A stretch of 6,815 nt of DNA from Clostridiales bacterium (GTDB taxonomy: Bacteria; Bacillota; Clostridia; Tissierellales; Dethiosulfatibacteraceae). The position numbers were made by a program, and so were the translations under genes. The notes under the pieces are model-generated. The model saw nothing but the letters and a program-made list of their open reading frames with translations. It was not told where the DNA came from and did not search any database. Location: NCBI GenBank assembly GCA_003539375.1, contig DPPH01000081.1, forward strand, positions 1 to 6,815. The letters are read 5' to 3'. This document shows positions 1-5,234 of this stretch, one piece after another (the first letter of the stretch is position 1; the number at the start of each line of letters is the position of its first letter).

Positions 1-176
1 TCTTTATCTACTAAAAAATGTGCAGAAGAATTTTTATTTTTTTTGCTTGTAAACCATGATATGCAGCTTTCTTTACTTCCTTCGCTTATGTGGTTTACAA
101 TTACATCTGGTATTATTCCTCTTCTGCTAGAATAGTTTGTATTTTCATTTCCAATAAAAATAATTTTATTTAACAT
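1..176 (-). CDS. N-acetylmuramoyl-L-alanine amidase (amidase_2/PGRP type), N-terminal part, cut by window edge
   Basis: The first 58 codons of a gene that continues past position 1. The product begins MLNKIIFIGNEN and then shows the start of an amidase_2 (peptidoglycan-recognition) domain: IIPDVIVNHISEGS at residues 21-34, SWFTS at 40-44 and SSAHFLV at 50-56. H29 in the VNHI strand aligns with the first zinc-ligand histidine of this family; the remaining ligands would lie beyond the edge. These enzymes cut the bond between N-acetylmuramic acid and L-alanine in cell-wall peptidoglycan. No signal peptide is visible, which fits a phage-type or autolysin-type endolysin as well as a cytoplasmic recycling enzyme. 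The ATG at 174-176 is chosen because a perfect Shine-Dalgarno stands just before it. It follows ridA after a terminator, and I see no convincing promoter of its own. Family confidence is good; physiological role is unknown. Confidence 0.85.
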   Translation of the reverse strand, partial: MLNKIIFIGNENTNYSSRRGIIPDVIVNHISEGSKESCISWFTSKKNKNSSAHFLVDK

Positions 177-179
177 AAA

Positions 180-187
180 TCACCTCC
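180..187 (-). promoter_or_regulatory. Very strong ribosome binding site of the amidase gene
   Basis: On the minus strand this reads GGAGGTGA, an eight-base match to the 3' end of 16S rRNA, followed by TTT and the ATG. It fixes the amidase start. It begins only five bases after the U-tract of the ridA terminator, leaving no room for a separate promoter between them. Confidence 0.85.
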
Positions 188-192
188 AAATT

Positions 193-221
193 AAAAACTA
201 CCCATTATCTAAATAGGTAGT
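193..221 (-). terminator. Intrinsic terminator after ridA
   Basis: As minus-strand RNA, the arm at 212-221 pairs with the arm at 197-206 over ten base pairs, one of them a U-G wobble. It encloses a five-base loop and runs directly into UUUUU (complement of 193-197). It lies 30 bases after the ridA stop. The stem is AU-rich apart from a few GC pairs and the U-tract is short, so partial readthrough into the amidase gene is plausible. Confidence 0.75.
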
Positions 222-251
222 CTTCAAGGAAGTTACTAATTATTTTATCAA

Positions 252-626
252 TTACTTCACACAAACAGCATCGATTTCTACTTTTACATCCTTAGGTAAT
301 CTTGATACTTCTACCGCACATCTTGCCGGCTTATGTCCGTCAAAAAAATCTTCATAAACTTTATTCATATAAGTAAAATCATTCATATCCTTTAAAAACA
401 CCTGGCATTTAACTATGTTTTCGACCTTGTATCCAGCTTCTTCCACAATTGCCTTTATATTATCCAAAGATTGTTTAGTTTGTTCTTGGATTGTTGGTCC
501 AACTAATGTCATAGTTTCCGGTACAAAAGGTATCTGTCCTGACACATAAAGAGTTCCATTTGCTTCTACTGCTTGAGAATAGGGTCCCACTGCTGCTGGT
601 GCTTTTTTAGTTTCAATAAATTTCAT
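252..626 (-). CDS. ridA: RidA, reactive intermediate (enamine/imine) deaminase
   Basis: A 124-residue protein, the normal length of the RidA/YER057c/UK114 family. RidA hydrolyses 2-aminoacrylate and related enamines/imines released by PLP enzymes such as serine/threonine dehydratases, giving the 2-oxoacid and ammonia. It acts as a cytosolic trimer with active sites between subunits. Family marks are GPYSQA at 14-19, YVSGQIP at 27-33, the PAR motif with R102 (carboxylate-binding arginine, E. coli R105), and RLPKDVKVEIDA at 109-120 with E118 (E. coli E120). E. coli C107 corresponds to A104 here, while a cysteine sits one residue earlier than the aligned Ser (C103). The ATG at 624-626 has GGAGGA (633-638) six bases upstream. 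It has its own promoter and terminators on both sides, so it is probably a single-gene unit. Its nearness to amino-acid genes fits protection against PLP-enzyme by-products. Confidence 0.95.
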   Translation of the reverse strand: MKFIETKKAPAAVGPYSQAVEANGTLYVSGQIPFVPETMTLVGPTIQEQTKQSLDNIKAIVEEAGYKVENIVKCQVFLKDMNDFTYMNKVYEDFFDGHKPARCAVEVSRLPKDVKVEIDAVCVK

Positions 627-661
627 ACGAATTCCTCCATTTTTTATATTTTATTAATGTA

Positions 662-689
662 ATTGTAACATATTTATTTGTATAGTAAA
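662..689 (-). promoter_or_regulatory. Probable sigma-A promoter of ridA
   Basis: On the minus strand the -10 is TACAAT (662-667), preceded by TG one base upstream (TGT-TACAAT, an extended -10). A fair -35 TTTACT (684-689) lies 16 bases further up. It sits between the preceding terminator and the ridA Shine-Dalgarno, where a promoter is needed. Transcription would start near 655. Confidence 0.6.
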
Positions 690-693
690 ACTT

Positions 694-727
694 AAAAAAC
701 CGAGGATATCTAATCATATATCCTCGG
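694..727 (-). terminator. Strong intrinsic terminator after the peptidase-transporter A operon
   Basis: A perfect ten-base-pair stem, CCGAGGATAT paired with ATATCCTCGG (700-709 with 718-727), has an eight-base loop. On the minus strand it is followed at once by six U (complement of 694-699). It lies 17 bases after the stop of transporter A and cleanly separates that operon from ridA. Confidence 0.93.
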
Positions 728-744
728 CATGTTTTGATTTGTAT

Positions 745-2133
745 TTAAAATGGTCCGTAATTTATAAGAACTGATATAAATACTAAAGACGCTCCGATTG
801 CACTCCATATTAAGAATAACGGAAGCATCCACTTGGCCCATTTTTCCCACTTAATTCCACCAATAGCAATAGCTGCCATAAAGTAGCCTGAAGTAGGCGA
901 AATAACATTTGAGAATCCATCACCAAATTGGAAAGCAAGTACAGATGTTTGTCTTGTGATACCAACAACATCCGCCATTGGTGCCATTATTGGCATTGAT
1001 ACAGCTGCTTGACCACTTCCAGATGGAACTATCAAGTTAATGAAACTCTGTACTACGAACATTCCTACAGCACTTAAAGCTGGCGGAAGTCCCTTAACAG
1101 CTGAAGCAAGAGCATATATTATCGTATCCATTATATTTCCTTCCTGCATAACTACCATTATGGAAGTAGCAAGACCTATAACTAGTGCACCATATACAAG
1201 CTCCTTAGCACCGTTTACAAATTCAGTAGCAATTTCATTAATTCCCATCTTAGCTACTATACCTGATGCAATACCTATGATTAAAAACATAGCTGATAAT
1301 TCTGTTATGTAGAATCCTAACTGTACAACACCGTAGGCTAGTATAGCTAATCCTATAACAAATACTGCAAGTACTGCTTTATGTTTACCAGTAAATTCTG
1401 GAATTTCATCTAAATCATAGTTGTGTTTACTGTTTTTATCATCTTCATAGGTTGGACTAAGTTCTGGGTTTTTTTGAATTTTATTTGCATATCTATAAAC
1501 GTAAATTATTCCTGAACCTAATACTGCAAAATAACCAACTAATCTAAATCCAATTCCTGAAAACAGTGGAAGTCCTGCGATACCCTGGGCTATACCTACA
1601 GTAAATGGATTTAAGAATGCTCCAGCAAATCCAGCTCCAGCACCTAGAAGAACCATAGCAGTACCGGTTATAGTGTCAAATCCAAGGGCTATAGCAAGGG
1701 CTATTACAATAGGATAAAATGGCAGCATCTCCTCTGCTGACCCTAGTATTGCTCCAGCTAAAGAAAATATAAACATAATTAAAGGTATAACTATTTTTTC
1801 CTTACCTTTAGTACTTTTTACTACTTCACCTATTCCGGCTTCAATAGCTCCTGTACCTTGAAGTATTCCAAAAGAACCACCAATCATAAGTACAAAGAAT
1901 ATTATATATCCAGCCTGTTCCATACCCTTTGGTATAGCTTTAAACATATCGAAAAATCCAACTGGTGTGTTATCTATATATTCAAAACTGTCGGGAACAA
2001 CGAAGGTTCTTCCTGTTGCATCATCTACAGCTCTTTCAAAAGAACCTGCAGGAACTACAAATGTTAATAATGTTACGAAAATTATTATAAAGAATAACAA
2101 TGCATAAGTATGTGGTATTTTAATTTTATTCAT
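745..2133 (-). CDS. YfcC/DcuC-family membrane transporter, paralog A
   Basis: A 462-residue, very hydrophobic integral membrane protein of the YfcC/C4-dicarboxylate anaerobic carrier-like family (ion-transporter superfamily). Members are annotated variously as dicarboxylate or basic-amino-acid carriers, so substrate cannot be assigned. Visible marks: N-terminal KIPHTYALLF, a first half with SAEEMLPFYP (132-141) and FLNPFTVGIAQ (173-183), a charged cytoplasmic-looking loop about 217-252, and a second half with PSGSGQAAVSMPIM (370-383), FQFGDGFSN (401-409) and SPTSGYFMAA (412-421). The two halves carry similar small-residue/proline clusters, as expected of an inverted-repeat fold. The start has GGAGGA (2139-2144) five bases upstream. 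It lies 12 bp after the M20 peptidase stop, so the two are surely co-transcribed and probably share a substrate path. It is about half identical to paralog B by eye; it has T323 where B has Arg. Confidence 0.9.
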   Translation of the reverse strand: MNKIKIPHTYALLFFIIIFVTLLTFVVPAGSFERAVDDATGRTFVVPDSFEYIDNTPVGFFDMFKAIPKGMEQAGYIIFFVLMIGGSFGILQGTGAIEAGIGEVVKSTKGKEKIVIPLIMFIFSLAGAILGSAEEMLPFYPIVIALAIALGFDTITGTAMVLLGAGAGFAGAFLNPFTVGIAQGIAGLPLFSGIGFRLVGYFAVLGSGIIYVYRYANKIQKNPELSPTYEDDKNSKHNYDLDEIPEFTGKHKAVLAVFVIGLAILAYGVVQLGFYITELSAMFLIIGIASGIVAKMGINEIATEFVNGAKELVYGALVIGLATSIMVVMQEGNIMDTIIYALASAVKGLPPALSAVGMFVVQSFINLIVPSGSGQAAVSMPIMAPMADVVGITRQTSVLAFQFGDGFSNVISPTSGYFMAAIAIGGIKWEKWAKWMLPLFLIWSAIGASLVFISVLINYGPF

Positions 2134-2145
2134 TTTTTCCTCCTC

Positions 2146-3324
2146 TTAAGAACATATTTTTAAAGCAAGATCGAAATAAATTTCTCCAGCTTTAATTATT
2201 TCATCTTTTTTACAAAATTCATCGTTTGAGTGAGCTTGGTTTATATTTCCCGGTCCTAGTATAATACATTTTGAACCGACATGATTGCTTAAAAGTCCAG
2301 CATCGCTCCATGCTGGAAAAGCAACTGGTTCCTGGTTGTAACCTAGTATTTTTTCACAAGAATCTAAAGTATCTTTTACAAACTCATCATCTCTGTCAAT
2401 ACTGTGAGGTGCATTTATCATTGATGCTGTAAACTCTCTTAAAGCTCTAACCTCATATTTGCCACCAAGTTCTTCCGTCACTTCTTTAGCTAAATCTTCC
2501 ACCTCCTTATGAATTTCTTCTAAAGTTTCATTTGGCAGCCATCTCCTGTCTATTTGAACAGTACATTCATCTGGAACTATATTAGGATCATTTCCTCCTT
2601 TTATAACTCCCACGTTTATAGTACCGTGCCCAACTAAGTCAAAAGTTTTCTTTTCTATTTTTTCCTGTAAATCTTCCCTTACCTCGTTACAAAACTTAGA
2701 TGCTAAGTATACTGCATTTATTCCTTCTTTCGGTCGGCTTCCATGAGTTGATCTTCCGGTAAATTTTACTTCAATCCATTCCATTCCCTTGTGGGCTATA
2801 GAAGGTTTTAGTTCCGTAGGCTCTCCAATGATCACCTTTTTAGGAACTATATTTTCTTTAATCAATCTTTCTGTTCCTTTTGATCTCTCTTCTTCTCCTA
2901 TCACTCCTGCAAGCATTACAGTATTTTTCAATTTTACACCTGCTCGTTTTAAAGCTATAAGAGTAGCCATGTATCCTGTGATTCCTGCTTTCATATCACA
3001 GGTACCTCTTCCGTAAATTTTTCCATCTTTTTCAAATGGCTTAAAGGGTTCAAAATCCATAGTAAATCCAGGAATAGTATCAGTATGTCCGTTGAACATT
3101 AGCTCTATACCTTCATTCTCTCCTCTTAAGTATCCGTAAACATTTGGTCTGTTTTTTTCTATCTCGTCAAGTTCTACTTCAATGCCTTCGGCTTTCAAAG
3201 TGTTGTAGATAAACTTAGCCGAGTTTGATTCTCTTGCTTCCACATCTTTGTGTCCTTCTACAGAAACAAAGTCCGTGAAAATTTTCAAAATTTCTTCTTC
3301 TGAGATATAATCTTGTAATTTCAT
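2146..3324 (-). CDS. M20-family zinc metallopeptidase / ArgE-DapE-type deacylase
   Basis: A 392-residue protein of the M20 (ArgE/DapE/CPG2) family, which hydrolyses amide bonds of N-acyl amino acids, N-succinyl compounds or dipeptides with a two-metal centre. All key residues are present: H80 and D82 in NGHTDTIP, bridging D110 in GRGTCDMKAG, the catalytic base E144 and ligand E145 in GEEE, ligand E168 in GEPTE, and C-terminal H365 in QAHSNDE. The dimerisation (lid) domain spans roughly residues 180-295, with STHGSRP at 192-198. No signal peptide is visible, so it is cytoplasmic. Start: ATG with AAGGAGG (3329-3335) four bases upstream. It is first in an operon with transporter A, 12 bp apart, suggesting that it processes what the transporter brings in. 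Exact substrate is not readable; it could be an acetylornithine-type deacetylase, succinyl-diaminopimelate desuccinylase-like enzyme or dipeptidase. Confidence 0.92.
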   Translation of the reverse strand: MKLQDYISEEEILKIFTDFVSVEGHKDVEARESNSAKFIYNTLKAEGIEVELDEIEKNRPNVYGYLRGENEGIELMFNGHTDTIPGFTMDFEPFKPFEKDGKIYGRGTCDMKAGITGYMATLIALKRAGVKLKNTVMLAGVIGEEERSKGTERLIKENIVPKKVIIGEPTELKPSIAHKGMEWIEVKFTGRSTHGSRPKEGINAVYLASKFCNEVREDLQEKIEKKTFDLVGHGTINVGVIKGGNDPNIVPDECTVQIDRRWLPNETLEEIHKEVEDLAKEVTEELGGKYEVRALREFTASMINAPHSIDRDDEFVKDTLDSCEKILGYNQEPVAFPAWSDAGLLSNHVGSKCIILGPGNINQAHSNDEFCKKDEIIKAGEIYFDLALKICS

Positions 3325-3340
3325 TTTTCCTCCTTATGTT

Positions 3341-3366
3341 TATTAGTTTAAACATATAAACTTATA
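3341..3366. promoter_or_regulatory. Candidate ArsR-type 12-2-12 operator
   Basis: A 26-bp imperfect palindrome: left half TATTAGTTTAAA (3341-3352), two-base centre CA, right half TATAAACTTATA (3355-3366). The two halves agree at 10 of 12 positions. ArsR/SmtB proteins are known to bind 12-2-12 inverted repeats over promoters, and an ArsR gene ends about 75 bp upstream. The repeat fills the spacer and -10 of the best promoter candidate for the peptidase-transporter A operon. The pairing is directly visible; the role as operator is inferred, and AT-rich DNA yields some palindromes by chance. Confidence 0.5.
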
Positions 3367-3372
3367 TTTCAA
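3345..3372 (-). promoter_or_regulatory. Candidate promoter of the peptidase-transporter A operon
   Basis: Minus-strand -35 TTGAAA (3367-3372) and a weak -10 TAAACT (3345-3350) are 16 bases apart. The -10 is inside the 26-bp palindrome. A weaker alternative pair further upstream is TTCAAC with TATTAA, 18 bases apart. The operon may also be reached by readthrough from arsR. Confidence 0.35.
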
Positions 3373-3428
3373 AGGTTGCCCTTCTTTAATATTTTTAAAG
3401 GGTTTTCATGTTGAAGAACTTCAACCTG
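3373..3428 (-). other. Clustered inverted repeats in the arsR-peptidase gap
   Basis: Three pairings are visible. GTTGAAG at 3410-3416 pairs with CTTCAAC at 3419-3425 across two bases. CCC-TTTAA pairs with TTAAA-GGG (3379-3402), with a three-base bulge. AGGTTG (3373-3378) pairs with CAACCT (3422-3427), enclosing the second hairpin and excluding the first. No U-run follows either hairpin on the minus strand, so this is not a standard terminator. It may be an RNA leader structure, an mRNA end, or an additional protein site. Confidence 0.4.
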
Positions 3429-3442
3429 TTGATTAAAAATTT

Positions 3443-3739
3443 TTACTGGAATTTTCCAAAGTTAATAAAGCCCAGTAATGATTGGGATATTGATGTTAGT
3501 GTGTAAGTATTTACTGAGTAAAAAGTTTCTTTCCCATCTTTTCTAGCTGAAACTAAGTCGGCTCTTTTTAAAATTTGCAGGTGGTGTGAAACTGTAGGTC
3601 TAGATACACTAGTCTTTTGAGCTATTTCATTAACGTTTAATTCTTTTAATCCTATAGTTTCAAGTATTTCTATTCTTACATCATCAGCTAAAGCTTTTAA
3701 TATTTCACTGTCAAAACCATTGTTTGCTAAACCACCCAT
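3443..3739 (-). CDS. ArsR/SmtB-family winged-helix transcriptional repressor without visible metal site
   Basis: A 98-residue protein with the ArsR winged helix-turn-helix. ALADDVRIEILETI (17-30) leads into the helix pair ELNVNEIAQKT (33-43) and SRPTVSHHLQILKRADLV (46-63), followed by the wing ARKDGKETFYSVN (65-77). Family members are dimeric and usually repress nearby genes until a ligand releases them. The classical alpha-3 metal motif ELCVCDL is ELNVNEI here, there is no cysteine anywhere, and the only histidines are the two in the recognition helix. It therefore probably senses something other than a thiol-bound metal. The ATG at 3737-3739 has a moderate GAGG site about seven bases upstream. 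It follows transporter B by 16 bp and is most likely co-transcribed with it, forming a transporter-regulator unit. Likely targets are the palindrome at 3341-3366 and possibly the B promoter. Confidence 0.9.
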   Translation of the reverse strand: MGGLANNGFDSEILKALADDVRIEILETIGLKELNVNEIAQKTSVSRPTVSHHLQILKRADLVSARKDGKETFYSVNTYTLTSISQSLLGFINFGKFQ

Positions 3740-3755
3740 ACTACAACCTCATTTT

Positions 3756-5132
3756 TTAGTTTATGAATATCTTAATAGATATTACAAGTAATATACAACC
3801 TTCTATACACCATATTATAAATAAAGGAAGCATATAATTCAACCAATCACGCCATTTTATGCTTGCTAATCCTAATGCAGCCATAAAATATCCCGATGTA
3901 GGACTGATGACATTGGAGAATCCATCTCCAAATTGAAAGGCTAATACCGCCGTCTGTCTCGGTACTCCTGATATGTCCGCTAGATTTTTCATTATAGGCA
4001 TGGTAACAGCTGCCTGTCCGCTACCTGAAGTAATGAAAATATTTATCAAACTCTGTACAAAAAACATTATTATGGATGACACTGCCGGTGCAAATCCCTT
4101 TACCAATAAGGAAAGTTTATATATAACCGTATCCATAATCTGAGCATATTCCATTATTACCATTATAGACCTTGCCATTCCAATTATTAGTGCGCCGTAC
4201 ATAAGGCTCGAAGCCCCTTTTATAAATTCTGATACTATTCTTCCAGAATGCAAGCCGGAAACTACTCCTGAAGCAATACCCATTATTAAAAATGTTGTGC
4301 TTATTTCTAGTATATAAAACTGCCATTTGGCAATTCCTATTATCAGAAAAATTATTGAAGCTACTACTACCATTACTACTCTTTTATGTCTATCGGTGAA
4401 TTCTGGTAGATTATTAAAGTCATATCCGTAGGTTTGGTTTTCTCCATAAAGATTAACAGTGTCTACATCTCTATTCTCAACCTTACTTGCATGAACATAT
4501 ACATATATTATTGCAGTTGATACAAAAATAACGTAGGCTAAAAGTCTAATTTCAATTCCAGAAAATAATGGGAGTTCTGATACTTCCTGGGCAATTCCTA
4601 CAGTAAAAGGGTTTAGAAAACCAGCAACAAATCCAGCCCCAGTACCTAAAAGAACCATTGATACTCCTGTTATTCTATCAAAGCCTAATGCTAAAGCCAG
4701 AGCAATAAAAATTGGATATAGGGGTAATGCTTCTTCAGCCGTACCAAATACAGCTCCTGCTAGGGAAAATACTATCATGACAATAGGTATTACTCTTTTT
4801 CCATTTTTTCCGTATAGTTTTACAATTCGACTTACTAGGGTATTAATAGTTCCAGTAGAATTTATAATACCGAAGCTTCCACCGGTTATAAGTACAAACA
4901 TAATAATGTCGCTTGCCTGCATCATACCATCTGGAATTGCCTTAATGAAGTCAAATAGAGAAATGTTTTCCTTATCTATATATCTGAAACTATCGTATAC
5001 TACGTAGGTAATCCCCGTATCGGAATCAGTAATTCGGTCAAATGTACCTGAGGGTATAAAAAAAGAAGCTGCACCAAAAATTATTACTATAACAAAAAGC
5101 AGTACATATGTGTTTGGAATTTTGAGCTTCAT
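3756..5132 (-). CDS. YfcC/DcuC-family membrane transporter, paralog B
   Basis: A 458-residue multi-span membrane protein closely related to paralog A: the same length, the same N-terminus (KLKIPNTYVLLF), and matching blocks TAEEALPLYP (131-140), FLNPFTVGIAQ (172-182), SGSGQAAVTMPIM (369-381), FQFGDGFSN (399-407) and SPTSGYFMAA (410-419). The charged central loop, about 215-250, is the least conserved part. It carries T368 where A has the proline of PSGSGQA, and R321 where A has threonine. I choose the ATG at 5130-5132 rather than the in-frame ATG twelve bases earlier (5142-5144). GGAGGA stands at ideal distance before the former, the earlier ATG overlaps that site and has none of its own, and the chosen start matches paralog A. 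It is followed 16 bp later by the arsR gene and preceded by its own promoter. The substrate is unknown; an organic or amino acid is likely from the family. Confidence 0.9.
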   Translation of the reverse strand: MKLKIPNTYVLLFVIVIIFGAASFFIPSGTFDRITDSDTGITYVVYDSFRYIDKENISLFDFIKAIPDGMMQASDIIMFVLITGGSFGIINSTGTINTLVSRIVKLYGKNGKRVIPIVMIVFSLAGAVFGTAEEALPLYPIFIALALALGFDRITGVSMVLLGTGAGFVAGFLNPFTVGIAQEVSELPLFSGIEIRLLAYVIFVSTAIIYVYVHASKVENRDVDTVNLYGENQTYGYDFNNLPEFTDRHKRVVMVVVASIIFLIIGIAKWQFYILEISTTFLIMGIASGVVSGLHSGRIVSEFIKGASSLMYGALIIGMARSIMVIMEYAQIMDTVIYKLSLLVKGFAPAVSSIIMFFVQSLINIFITSGSGQAAVTMPIMKNLADISGVPRQTAVLAFQFGDGFSNVISPTSGYFMAALGLASIKWRDWLNYMLPLFIIWCIEGCILLVISIKIFIN

Positions 5133-5136
5133 AAAG

Positions 5137-5142
5137 TCCTCC
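5137..5142 (-). promoter_or_regulatory. Ribosome binding site that decides the start of transporter B
   Basis: The minus strand reads ATGGAGGACTTTATG. GGAGGA is four bases before the second ATG. The first ATG overlaps the site and has only AT-rich sequence without a Shine-Dalgarno upstream. Confidence 0.85.
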
Positions 5143-5170
5143 ATAAAATAACGTGTTTAAGTATATCAAC

Positions 5171-5199
5171 ATGTTACAATATATACATAATTTTGTCAA
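5171..5199 (-). promoter_or_regulatory. Probable sigma-A promoter of the transporter B-arsR operon
   Basis: A consensus -35 TTGACA (5194-5199) and a fair -10 TAACAT (5171-5176) are exactly 17 bases apart on the minus strand, with transcription expected near 5164 and a leader of about 30 bases. A small inverted repeat, TTGTC and GACAA (5193-5212), overlaps the -35, and GTATAT/ATATAC arms (5161-5166, 5181-5186) flank the -10. Either could hold a repressor; neither clearly matches the palindrome before the peptidase gene. Confidence 0.7.
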
Positions 5200-5234
5200 T
5201 TTATTTGGACAAGTTTTTTATTGTTCTAGACTAT

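Noticed and set aside
204..232. GATAAT in the ridA terminator loop as -10 of an amidase promoter
   Set aside because: The hexamer 17 bases upstream is CTTCCT and the only TTGAAG is 12 bases away, so no acceptable -35 spacing exists.
1040..1312. Plus-strand open frame of 90 codons
   Set aside because: It lies wholly antisense inside transporter A, has no family resemblance and follows the codon pattern of the opposite strand.
3410..3425. Perfect GTTGAAG/CTTCAAC inverted repeat as the arsR terminator
   Set aside because: No U-run follows on the minus strand (next bases are ATGAAAACCC) and the loop is minimal, so it does not meet the intrinsic terminator pattern.
4117..4326. Minus-strand open frame of 69 codons in another phase
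   Set aside because: It is contained within transporter B, which has strong family similarity through this stretch; there is no sign of a frameshift or separate gene.
5193..5212. TTGTC/GACAA inverted repeat as terminator of the aminotransferase gene
   Set aside because: Five-base stem with a ten-base loop and no U-run in the minus direction; the T-run lies on the plus-strand side, where there is no gene.
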